The notes below the pieces were generated by a model, which was not told the DNA's origin, made no database searches, and saw only the letters and a program-made list of their open reading frames with translations. Made by a program: the position numbers and the translations under genes. Below are positions 54,285 through 62,358 of a stretch of DNA of 64,000 nucleotides, piece after piece. Position 1 is the stretch's first letter; every line of letters begins with the position of its first letter. This DNA comes from Hellea sp. (GTDB lineage: Bacteria; Pseudomonadota; Alphaproteobacteria; Caulobacterales; Maricaulaceae), in contig JAHDGM010000001.1 in the NCBI GenBank assembly GCA_020627655.1, forward strand, positions 11,222-75,221, written 5' to 3'.

Positions 54285-54313
54285 TTGACATTATTAAATA
54301 ATCCATGTATCCA
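54285..54313 (+). promoter_or_regulatory. Promoter for a possibly leaderless arsR mRNA
   Basis: TTGACA (54285-54290), a 17-bp spacer and TATCCA (54308-54313) would place the start of transcription at about 54320, the A of ATG 54320. No ribosome-binding site precedes that ATG, in keeping with a leaderless message. Confidence 0.4.
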
Positions 54314-54319
54314 TGGAAT

Positions 54320-54646
54320 ATGAAACAATATGCTGCTATCAAATCTCTCTCTGCAATGGCTCATTCCGGGCGTTTGTCGCTCTTGCGCTTACTCATACAG
54401 GCGGGGGATGTTGGTATAGGTTCTGGTGATCTTGCCAAAAGAGCCAAGATTGGGGCGACGACAGCGTCAGCGCAGTTATTGGTTCTTTCTAATGCAGGCC
54501 TAGTCCGGTCAGAGCGCGAGGGTCGGCGGATCACATATTTCGCTAATTATAAAATGCTGGGCAGGCTTATGGCCTTTTTGCTCCATGACTGTTGCGCTAA
54601 TCGGCAGGAAATATGTTGCGTACTTAATCAAGAAAAAGCGGCGTGA
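54320..54646 (+). CDS. ArsR-family regulator with C-terminal double-Cys cluster
   Basis: This protein of about 108 residues has an ArsR winged helix (SAMAHSGRLSLLRLLIQAG, GDLAKRAKIGATTASAQLLVLSNAGLV, REGRRITYFANYKML). The C-terminus holds CC-x6-CC (DCCANRQEICC), a likely thiolate site for a metal or metalloid. The usual ELCVC motif in the recognition region is absent, so sensing would be at the C-terminal site. It overlaps the next gene by four bases (GTGA). ATG 54305 is an alternative start. Confidence 0.82.
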   Translation: MKQYAAIKSLSAMAHSGRLSLLRLLIQAGDVGIGSGDLAKRAKIGATTASAQLLVLSNAGLVRSEREGRRITYFANYKMLGRLMAFLLHDCCANRQEICCVLNQEKAA

Positions 54647-55851
54647 GTACCGAAATGAATATGCTGCAGTTAAATCGTGAGTGTGATTGCTTTCCCATAG
54701 CGCGCTCGCAAGTGGATAAGGCGGTCTTGAGTCTGACAGACAATAAGCAGATGAAGTATTTATTGTCAGACCGCGCCCATTATTTCGCCTCGACTCCGGT
54801 CTTTCTCTCGCGCCAAACCATTAATGCCATGACAGAGCAAATATCGGACATAGAGCGCACACTTAAAACGCCTGAATTTCAGTCGGCAATTTTCGACCAC
54901 TCAGCGTTAGCTGCTTTTGCGCCTGCTCGCTCTACGCAAGGCGCATTTATGGGTTATGATTTTCACATAACTGAGGATGGCCCTAAGCTGATAGAAATTA
55001 ACTCCAATGCTGGCGGTGCGTTCATCGTCAACGCCATACGTAAAGCCATTGACCAGCCATATGGTGAAACAGAACAGGCCATTGCTGATATGTTCCAAAA
55101 GGAATGGAATTTGTCAGGACGAAGTGGCGAGCTGAAGACGATCGCTATTGTCGATGAAACACCCAATGATCAGTTCCATTATCCGGACATGTTATTGGCG
55201 GCCAGTTTGCTGGAACGTCATGGCCTGAATGTAATAATTACTGACCGAAAAGAATTGCGCTATGAGAAATCCGGTCTTTATGTGGGTGAAACCAAAATCG
55301 ATCTAATTTACAATCGGCTTACAGATTTTGAATTATCCGCCGCTCATTTATCTGACCTTAAACAGGCCTGGCTGGATGAGGCCGTTGTGGTAACCCCTGA
55401 TCCGCGTCATCACGCACTCCATGCAGATAAACGCAACCTGATTAAACTGTCTCAGATATTGCCCGCCATTCCGCAGACTTTAGAGCTTAATGCCAATACG
55501 GCCGATCAATTATGGGCCGCTCGTAAAGATTATTATTTCAAGCCTTTTGCGGGCTTTGGCAGCCGTGCCGTTTATCGGGGGAGCAAACTGACTCATTCGA
55601 AATGGGCCGAAATTTCCAAAGGCGGTTATATTGCTCAGAAACTGGTTAAGCCGCCTTTGCGTTTATTAGGTGGCGGACAGGCAGAACTGAAATTCGATGT
55701 CCGGGTTTATACATATGCGGGTAAGCCGCTGTTAATGGCGGCACGTGTCTATCAGGGGCAGGTGACCAACCTGCGAACAGAAGGTGGAGGCCTTGCCCCA
55801 ATTATAGAAATTGCCGACCCAATCACAACATGCAGTCGGGCCAGCGACTGA
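54643..55851 (+). CDS. ATP-grasp ligase with permuted motif order
   Basis: This 402-residue protein has ATP-grasp features in an unusual order. The metal-binding E118-I-N-S-N (KLIEINSNAGGA) comes first; the nucleotide part with IDLIYNRLTDFEL, ADK263 and YYFK300PFAGFGSRAVY, then VYTYAGKPLLMAARVYQG and GGG, follows. In standard enzymes the EiN motif is last, so this fits a circularly permuted ATP-grasp. The reaction would be an ATP-dependent amide or peptide ligation; substrates are unknown. Translational coupling to a Cys-rich ArsR protein suggests a metal- or thiol-related role, which is inference. Confidence 0.72.
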   Translation: MSTEMNMLQLNRECDCFPIARSQVDKAVLSLTDNKQMKYLLSDRAHYFASTPVFLSRQTINAMTEQISDIERTLKTPEFQSAIFDHSALAAFAPARSTQGAFMGYDFHITEDGPKLIEINSNAGGAFIVNAIRKAIDQPYGETEQAIADMFQKEWNLSGRSGELKTIAIVDETPNDQFHYPDMLLAASLLERHGLNVIITDRKELRYEKSGLYVGETKIDLIYNRLTDFELSAAHLSDLKQAWLDEAVVVTPDPRHHALHADKRNLIKLSQILPAIPQTLELNANTADQLWAARKDYYFKPFAGFGSRAVYRGSKLTHSKWAEISKGGYIAQKLVKPPLRLLGGGQAELKFDVRVYTYAGKPLLMAARVYQGQVTNLRTEGGGLAPIIEIADPITTCSRASD

Positions 55852-55919
55852 AACGGGGCACAACCTTGCACGAAGTGAACATCCTTTGAGGTTTTCATGC
55901 CCAGTGATATCCGTTAGGG

Positions 55920-55945
55920 CTGACTTCTAGATTTCAAGAGGTCAG
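55920..55945 (+). promoter_or_regulatory. Hairpin covering the gabD ribosome-binding site
   Basis: A nine-base-pair stem (CTGACTTCT with AGAGGTCAG, one G-U pair) with an eight-base loop includes the Shine-Dalgarno AAGAGG. It ends two bases before ATG 55948. Confidence 0.4.
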
Positions 55946-55947
55946 TC

Positions 55948-57405
55948 ATGTCCGAGCTTAAACTCAGTGATCCGAAGCTTTTTCGCACGGCGTCTTATGT
56001 AAACGGGGTGTGGCTCTCTGAGGCGGACCAATATTTTGAAGTTGCAAATCCGGCGGACCAAAGTGAAGTAGCCAAAGTGGCTTATCACGGGGCGAAGGCT
56101 GCAGAAGCGGCTGTGAAAGCTGCGCAAGATGCATTGCCGCAATGGCGGGCTAAAACAGCGCAGGAACGGTCAGTCTTGCTTCGGCGTTGGCGCGACCTAT
56201 TGATGGAACATCAAGAGGATCTGGCCCGGATATTAACAGCCGAGCAGGGCAAACCGCTCAAAGAATCTCGCGGCGAAATTGCCTATGGTGCCAATTATAT
56301 GGAGTGGTTCGCCGAAGAGGCCAAACGGGTTTACGGCGATACGATTTCTGCGCCCACAAATGACAAGCGGGTCGTCGTTATTAAACAGGCTGTCGGCGTT
56401 GTTGCCTGTATCACCCCGTGGAATTTTCCTTCGGCTATGCTGGCCCGTAAACTGGCGCCTGCATTGGCCGCAGGATGTACGGCGGTTTGCAAGCCTGCCA
56501 ATGAAACCCCGCTATCCGCTTTTGCCTTGGCCGAACTGGCCGAGCGCGCAGGCATTCCAAAAGGCGTCATCAATATTGTCTGCGGCGATACACCGGCTAT
56601 TGGCAAGGTATTCACAAAACATCCGGATATCAAAAAGCTGACATTCACCGGTTCAACCCGCGTGGGCAAAATGTTGATGGAACAATGCGCCTCAACCGTG
56701 AAGCGCACCTCTATGGAGCTTGGTGGAAACGCCCCGTTTATTGTGTTTGAAGATGCGGATTTAGATGCCGCAGTTGAGGGCGCTATGGCCAGTAAATATA
56801 GAAATGCGGGGCAGACCTGCGTTTGTGCCAACCGTATTTTTGTTCAGTCATCTGTTCTGGAAGAATTTGCGGAAAAATTTGCTCGGGCGGCAGCTGGGTT
56901 GACGGTTGGACCCGGCACATCTGATGACGTTGATATTGGGCCTATGATTCATGAAAAAGCGCTTACGGATGTGGCCGAAAAACTAGGTGAAGCAGTGGAA
57001 AAAGGCGCTGAAATAATATTAGGCGGCGATAGAAACGAGCTGGGTTCTTGTTTTTTCAACCCGACGATTATCTCGGGTGTTCGGGACGATATGCGCCTCT
57101 TTCGCGAAGAAATTTTTGGCCCCGTTGCGCCTTTGATTTCTTTTGAGACAGAAGCCGAAGTTATCCGCATGGCCAATGATACGGAATATGGATTGGCGGC
57201 ATATTTTTATTCCCGCGATATCGGCCGGGTCTGGAGAGTGTCTGAGGCACTGGATTATGGCATGGTGGGCGTAAATACCGGCGCAATGACAAATGTGGCT
57301 GCCCCATTTGGCGGGGTTAAACAATCCGGGCAGGGCCGGGAAGGTTCCAAATACGGGCTAGATGATTATATGGAGATGAAATATCTCTGTATGGGCGGGA
57401 TATAA
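55948..57405 (+). CDS. gabD: NAD(P)-dependent succinate-semialdehyde dehydrogenase
   Basis: This 485-residue aldehyde dehydrogenase oxidises succinic semialdehyde to succinate, closing the GABA shunt. The proton-accepting Glu257 (MELGGNAPF) and nucleophile Cys291 (GQTCVCANR, the GabD-type motif) are present, and [13 protein letters not shown] and FTGSTRVGK form the cofactor and oxyanion region. Length and motifs fit GabD closely. It stands alone with a hairpin at its ribosome-binding site; no gabT is seen in the window. Confidence 0.92.
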   Translation: MSELKLSDPKLFRTASYVNGVWLSEADQYFEVANPADQSEVAKVAYHGAKAAEAAVKAAQDALPQWRAKTAQERSVLLRRWRDLLMEHQEDLARILTAEQGKPLKESRGEIAYGANYMEWFAEEAKRVYGDTISAPTNDKRVVVIKQAVGVVACITPWNFPSAMLARKLAPALAAGCTAVCKPANETPLSAFALAELAERAGIPKGVINIVCGDTPAIGKVFTKHPDIKKLTFTGSTRVGKMLMEQCASTVKRTSMELGGNAPFIVFEDADLDAAVEGAMASKYRNAGQTCVCANRIFVQSSVLEEFAEKFARAAAGLTVGPGTSDDVDIGPMIHEKALTDVAEKLGEAVEKGAEIILGGDRNELGSCFFNPTIISGVRDDMRLFREEIFGPVAPLISFETEAEVIRMANDTEYGLAAYFYSRDIGRVWRVSEALDYGMVGVNTGAMTNVAAPFGGVKQSGQGREGSKYGLDDYMEMKYLCMGGI

Positions 57406-57485
57406 TTCTCGAATTTATGAAATTGGTTTAACAGCCTATCAAGTTTTCTACCTTAAAACGGCCTTGTCTTTGAGGGAGAGCAGGG

Positions 57486-58283
57486 GTGTTACGAAAAATT
57501 TCTTATCTGGGCCTGATCATTAATTGGAAGAGCCTGGTAATTGCAGCGGTTGCAGTGCTGGCTACATGGCTGTCGATCCGGTTTAATATTAAAGCGGACT
57601 TTCCGTTGACGATCATTTCCACGGCTGTGATTTTCCCGATCGTTTTCTCCATTGGGCATGCCTATAAACGCCGCGAAGTTACGCTGGATGATTATGGTAC
57701 TATCAAAGCGCATGGCCGGGCTATATATTTTGCGGCCCGTGACTGGCTGCCGGAACATTCTGATGACCGTCTGGATCATGTTAAACGGGTTCTGACAGAT
57801 CTACTGACGGGCTGTCGGGATATGTTCAAGGGCGCACCTTCGGAAATGGCGGAAAATGAAAAGCAGGTTTACGCAGCTTTTTCTGAACTCTCTGCATTTG
57901 TCAAACGCATGCGGAGCGAAGGTCTACCGGGCGGGGAATGTTCGCGGTGTAATCAATATATTTCAAAAATGATTGTGTCCTTTGAGCATGCCAAACATGT
58001 TTATCAGTACAGAACGCCGCGTACTCTTAGGGCTTTTAGTGATTTTTTCATTGTCACTTTGCCGATTATTTACGGGCCCTATTTTGCCCATGAGGCGACA
58101 GAGTACCATCCGTTGCTGGCTTTTATTATGCCGTTATTATTCGCTATCATTCTCGTGGGACTGGACAACATCCAAATCCATCTGGAGGATCCATTTGATC
58201 AGATCGGCCCTGATGATGTGAGTATTAACGCGGAAAAGTTCGTGGAACTGCTGAGCGCAGGGGAAGAACGCGCCATGGCGTAA
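57486..58283 (+). CDS. Bestrophin-like membrane protein
   Basis: This 265-residue protein has about four transmembrane segments (residues 14-30, 38-56 and two after residue 185). LEDPFDQIGPDDVSIN near the C-terminus is the hallmark of bestrophin/RFP-TM family anion channels. The start is GTG with AGCAGGG before it. An internal CSRC pair (ECSRCNQY) is present. Bacterial members form pentameric ion channels; selectivity here is unknown. It is followed by a converging frameshifted gene. Confidence 0.75.
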   Translation: MLRKISYLGLIINWKSLVIAAVAVLATWLSIRFNIKADFPLTIISTAVIFPIVFSIGHAYKRREVTLDDYGTIKAHGRAIYFAARDWLPEHSDDRLDHVKRVLTDLLTGCRDMFKGAPSEMAENEKQVYAAFSELSAFVKRMRSEGLPGGECSRCNQYISKMIVSFEHAKHVYQYRTPRTLRAFSDFFIVTLPIIYGPYFAHEATEYHPLLAFIMPLLFAIILVGLDNIQIHLEDPFDQIGPDDVSINAEKFVELLSAGEERAMA

Positions 58284-58289
58284 TGTCTA

Positions 58290-59634
58290 TCAAGACAGAT
58301 TTTTTGCAATATGATCGCTCAAAAATTCTGCCATTTCCGGCGTGAAATAATTACAATGGATCAGGCTTTTATTGAGATCGCCGTGGCCCAGAATATCAAG
58401 CAATGATCCATCGCCTGCGGCCAGGCGCTGCATGATCTCGGTCCTGTTATTTTGTAAGGACTGATCCGATCTGGTTTTAACAGCTTTTAAAACAGGCGCA
58501 ATTTCAGCGTTGTTTTCCGTAATATCCGTTACGAATTTTTCGGGAACATTTGGGCTGTAGGAAACGTCGAGCCGGGCATAATCATCTTCGCCCACGCTGG
58601 ACTTACGCAGAATCGAATTTATGGGCTTGCTGATGAGCCAGCCCAGCGGCTTGTGAAAAAGCTTTTGAATGATAAATCCGATCAAAAGAACCAATCCAAC
58701 CAGTGTCAGGCCCAGACCGATCAACTCAGCCCCAAAGGGGAGGATCTGCGCCCATAAAAGTTCAGGATCATGATTAAGGCGAAAATGCCGTAATAGCTGA
58801 TAACCTTTGCGTAGTGCCAGTGCGACAAAGACGATTAAAAGCCCGGCGCTGACAAAGCGGAAAAAGGTTTTAAAAATACTGACGGGGAAGGCAATTTGGG
58901 CGTTGGCGCTCAGCATGGCGATGGCTTCATCATCCGTGCGCCGGATATTGAACATTTTAAACAGCGAACCATTGCGGGCGTAAAAGTCTGTATTGGGCAG
59001 CATTTTCTTAAGCGGCCACAGGATAAGCCAAAATGTAGCAAGCGCTGCCATAATGACGGCGCTGGGAAATGCTAGATATTGATTAAACTGCTCCACCGCT
59101 GCGTTCAGCTTTGGGCTGGCGCTCACTTCCAGAAACGGTACGCCATATAAAATGTAAAGCCCGTGCCCAAGGCCGATCAGTGCGGCGATAATGTAAATGG
59201 CTAACAGGAATATAAAGTTCGAGCTTACCGATTGTGCAAAGCGCTCCGCCCGGACTTTGTTTATGAATAAACGGCGTCCCGAATGTGTAAAGCCAGACAT
59301 CATTATCAATGGGCCGTTTTCTAAGGCCCTCCAGCGCCACGTTTCCGCCGTGGCTATGGGCCAGAATGACCAGCTTGTCTGTGGGCGCGAACTTCTCGGA
59401 TTTTAAAAACTTCCAGAACTTTTTACCGGCCTTTTGCCGATCCGATTCAAGATTGTTGCCGCTCCACGTATATTCATGCCAGTTTTTGATATTGAGACCA
59501 CGCTTCAGATCTGCTGCAAAGTTTGAAGCCTCAGCGTAAAATTCCTGATCAGCTTTTCTGGCGTCCAGATAGTCCCGTCCGGCAAAGGTGCCGTGGACGG
59601 TGATTATATGGAGATTATTATCAGCCTCGCTCAT
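58290..59634 (-). pseudogene. Alpha/beta-hydrolase with membrane domain, frameshifted
   Basis: Two overlapping minus-strand frames make one protein. The first (59634 leftward) encodes HIITVHGTFAGRDYLDA and the nucleophile elbow LAHSHGG, then WLYTFGTPFI. From about 59255-59272 the sensible sequence moves to the +1 frame (NKVRAERFAQSVSSNF), with several transmembrane helices and a cytoplasmic end, stopping at 58290. The first frame then runs on as nonsense to 59083. No slippery heptamer is obvious, so a mutation or sequencing error is likelier than programmed frameshifting. An intact relative would be a membrane-tethered lipase-like hydrolase. Confidence 0.7.
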
Positions 59635-59697
59635 GGCACCTGAATAGAAATATTTCGGCAGCACGCAATAGATAAAACACAGCCATGCTATTTGACC

Positions 59698-60873
59698 TTA
59701 TGCATCTGCGCCGTAAATCCAGTCAAAGCGGCGCTTGATTAGGCCAGGCGTTAACCGTCCGCCCAGCCACATGGGCAGATAAGATAATTTGCCTATGCCG
59801 GCTGCCCGGTGGAAGGTTTTCATGTTCAGCCGCGATATATATTGCACCCGCGAACATCTTTGATAGCGGGCAGCCTGATAGGTCTTAAGAGCTTGGGGTG
59901 AGGGCTCATCTGTGTTTGAAATTTCCCGAGAAATCTCTCTGGCAAGCACAAAGCTGTCTTCTATGGCCATGGCGGCGCCTTGGGCCATGAAAGGGAGCAT
60001 GGCATGGGCGCTGTCTCCTAATAGGGCAACCCGGCCATCGGTCCACTCACATAAAGGCGCGCGGTCAAATAATGCCCAGCGATATAGATCATCCGACGCA
60101 ACATGATTTATCAGGTTTGAAATGACGGGATGCCAGTCTGCAAAGTCGGCTTTCAGGGCCTTTAGCTCGCCCGGCTCCGTCCAGCTTTCCTTTTGCCAGT
60201 CACCGCGTTCAACCACGCCGACGAAATTTGTCAACTCTCCACCGCGCAGGCGGTATGTGACGGCATGGCGCTGATCGCCCATCCAGACGGTAGCATTCGG
60301 GGCAGGCGCGAGATCTCCTAAAAGCTTTGTTGGCACTGTCGCTCGCCAAGCTACATTTCCGGTAAATTCCGGCGCGTCCGGGCCAATCATTTGCTCCCGT
60401 ATTTTGGAATGAATGCCGTCGGCACCAATTAAATAATCGCCTTTAAAACTGCGCCCATCAGACAGATGTAATGCGGCTTTAAGTCCTTGCGCGTAGCCAG
60501 TGACTTCTGCATCTAAATGCAGTTTGAAAGATCGGTGTTCAGTCGCAGCGGCCTGTAGAATTTCAATCAGGTCTGCCCGGTGAATGTGAACATAAGGCGC
60601 GTCCCATGACTGCGCCGGTATAGAAAATAATACACGTCCGCTTTGACCCATACGGGTTTCCAGGCGCTCGGGCAGAAATCCGGCTTGCTGAATTTTTTGA
60701 CCCAGTCCTAAGGATTGAAACACGCGCATGGCATTGGGCGAAATTTGTATACCCGCCCCGACTTCGGCTATGGCCGGACTGCGTTCGAAAACCTCGACGT
60801 CCATTTCGCGGCGCAGGCAGCAGAGAGCCGCTGTGAGCCCGCCAATACCTCCGCCTGCAATTAAAACTTTCAT
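59698..60873 (-). CDS. FAD-dependent monooxygenase (salicylate/3-hydroxybenzoate hydroxylase type)
   Basis: This 391-residue flavoprotein of PHBH/UbiH class has FAD motifs LIAGGGIGGLTAALC at the start, the DG motif YLIGADGIHSKIRE, and GDSAHAMLPFMAQGAAMAIEDSFVLA. It would hydroxylate an aromatic ring using NAD(P)H and O2. It is monocistronic and not beside ring-cleavage genes, so the substrate is unclear; ubiquinone-type ring substrates are possible but the sequence is closer to salicylate hydroxylases. Confidence 0.85.
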   Translation of the reverse strand: MKVLIAGGGIGGLTAALCCLRREMDVEVFERSPAIAEVGAGIQISPNAMRVFQSLGLGQKIQQAGFLPERLETRMGQSGRVLFSIPAQSWDAPYVHIHRADLIEILQAAATEHRSFKLHLDAEVTGYAQGLKAALHLSDGRSFKGDYLIGADGIHSKIREQMIGPDAPEFTGNVAWRATVPTKLLGDLAPAPNATVWMGDQRHAVTYRLRGGELTNFVGVVERGDWQKESWTEPGELKALKADFADWHPVISNLINHVASDDLYRWALFDRAPLCEWTDGRVALLGDSAHAMLPFMAQGAAMAIEDSFVLAREISREISNTDEPSPQALKTYQAARYQRCSRVQYISRLNMKTFHRAAGIGKLSYLPMWLGGRLTPGLIKRRFDWIYGADA

Positions 60874-61018
60874 AAGGCGTCATAGACCGGGTTATTATCT
60901 TCGCAAACTCATAAATATAAATTTGGACTGTTCATCAGGTTTACATACTGTCTAAAAATGTTGAAGGTTGGAGAAGTGAGGCTTATCTATAGGTTCTAAC
61001 TTTGAAAAAGAGATACTC

Positions 61019-61804
61019 ATGAAAATCCCTCATCTGGCTGTTTTACTATTGGCGAGCGCCTCAATAATTTCTGGCTGTGTTTCATCTGAACCTTCATCTG
61101 AAGATAGAACCGCTACAGCATCCAGTTTTGAGCAGTGCGCAGCTTTAGGCGGGGATGTTATGGAAAGTGATCCCATGCAGTGCGCCATAGGAGGTGAAGT
61201 GTTTGTTGATGAAACTCTTCTTGTAACCATATTGAAGACAAAAGCAGAAAAAGACGGTTATTCGCTGACAGTTCAGGATATGGCAGGAAAAACCTATGAG
61301 TCTGTTGTTTCCATTGCAAATCTTGGCCCGGATTCCACCTTTGATTTTGACCATATTAAGGTTGGGAACCAGCTAAGGCTAAAAGGAGAATTTTGGGATA
61401 TGGGGGGAGTCCCGCAAATCACGGCTTCTTATGCTGAATATGTGAAACGTCATGATGTATCTCCGCCGCCAAGCTGTCCCATAATGGATACAAAAGATCT
61501 CAATTTGTGGATTAATGCAGAGCCCAACCCTGACGGCCCGACTTTGATTGCTATTTTTAAAGGCACAGCGCCAACACCGGGTTATGGATTTAAGGGCAGG
61601 ATATCAAAAATTTTGAAAAGTGATCCGCCATCATATGTTATTGATATAGCCGCTATTCCGCCCGCCGGAATAGTCGCACAGGTTCTGACGCCAACTGAAG
61701 TCCGGTTGGATATTCCAGTTCAGAGCTCGGAGGCAAGATCCGTGACATTAACCTGTGCGGGGCAGACCCTGTTTACAGTCGATAAAGTCACAACTGCCTG
61801 GTAA
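61019..61804 (+). CDS. Lipoprotein of unknown function
   Basis: This 261-residue protein has a signal peptide with lipobox ISGC (Cys20). The mature part opens with EQCAALGGDVMESDPMQCAIGGEVF, a short Cys-bounded segment seen in many periplasmic lipoproteins. Two beta-rich halves follow (VTILKTKAEKDGYSLTVQD and IDIAAIPPAGIVAQVL). The C-terminal half has two more Cys (SCPIM and LTCAG), so disulfides are possible. I do not recognise a wider family. It stands alone, 35 bp before a DUF1428 gene. Confidence 0.65.
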   Translation: MKIPHLAVLLLASASIISGCVSSEPSSEDRTATASSFEQCAALGGDVMESDPMQCAIGGEVFVDETLLVTILKTKAEKDGYSLTVQDMAGKTYESVVSIANLGPDSTFDFDHIKVGNQLRLKGEFWDMGGVPQITASYAEYVKRHDVSPPPSCPIMDTKDLNLWINAEPNPDGPTLIAIFKGTAPTPGYGFKGRISKILKSDPPSYVIDIAAIPPAGIVAQVLTPTEVRLDIPVQSSEARSVTLTCAGQTLFTVDKVTTAW

Positions 61805-61839
61805 GGTAATCAGGTCGACTTCAGTATAGGAGGCAGCCT

Positions 61840-62190
61840 ATGGCTTACATTGATGGTTATGCTTATGCGGTCGCAGAGGCCGATAAAGAGGCGTTTATAG
61901 AATTTGCGCTTGTGTCTGCTAAATTTTTTAAAAAACATGGCGCATTGCGCGTGGTCGAAGCGTGGGGCGATGAAGTCCCGGATGGCGATACCACATCCTT
62001 CCCCATGGCGGTTAAGCGCAAAGAGGGCGAAGCCGTTTTGTTCTCATGGGTGGAGTGGCCGGACAAAGCGACGCGCGACGCCTCTTTCGAAAAAGTTATG
62101 AAAGATATGGAAGCGCTCGGCATGACCGAACTGCCATTTGACGGCAAGCGCATGATTTATGGCGGCTTTGTACCCGTGGTGGATGAGTAA
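61840..62190 (+). CDS. DUF1428 family protein
   Basis: This 116-residue protein has the DUF1428 pattern: MAYIDGYAYAV, FFKKHGALRVVEAWGDEVPDG, FSWVEWPDKATRDASFEKVMKD and the terminal MIYGGFVPVVD. It belongs to the dimeric alpha-beta barrel (EthD/YciI-like) group of small enzymes or binding proteins, with no known reaction. The ribosome-binding site AGGAGG is strong. Position close after the lipoprotein allows co-transcription. Confidence 0.9.
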   Translation: MAYIDGYAYAVAEADKEAFIEFALVSAKFFKKHGALRVVEAWGDEVPDGDTTSFPMAVKRKEGEAVLFSWVEWPDKATRDASFEKVMKDMEALGMTELPFDGKRMIYGGFVPVVDE

Positions 62191-62358
62191 GCCTTGTTAG
62201 CAAAATTAATTTAACGAACCAATCCAAAGACTGTTCGCTGTTACTCCGCTGTTACGCGGGCTTTCATTTACGCAATAATTTACCGGATATCTGCGCCGTT
62301 TTGGCTTGAAACGGTTAAATTCTCCCGTTAACCCAAATAAGCGGAGATTATAAAGACT

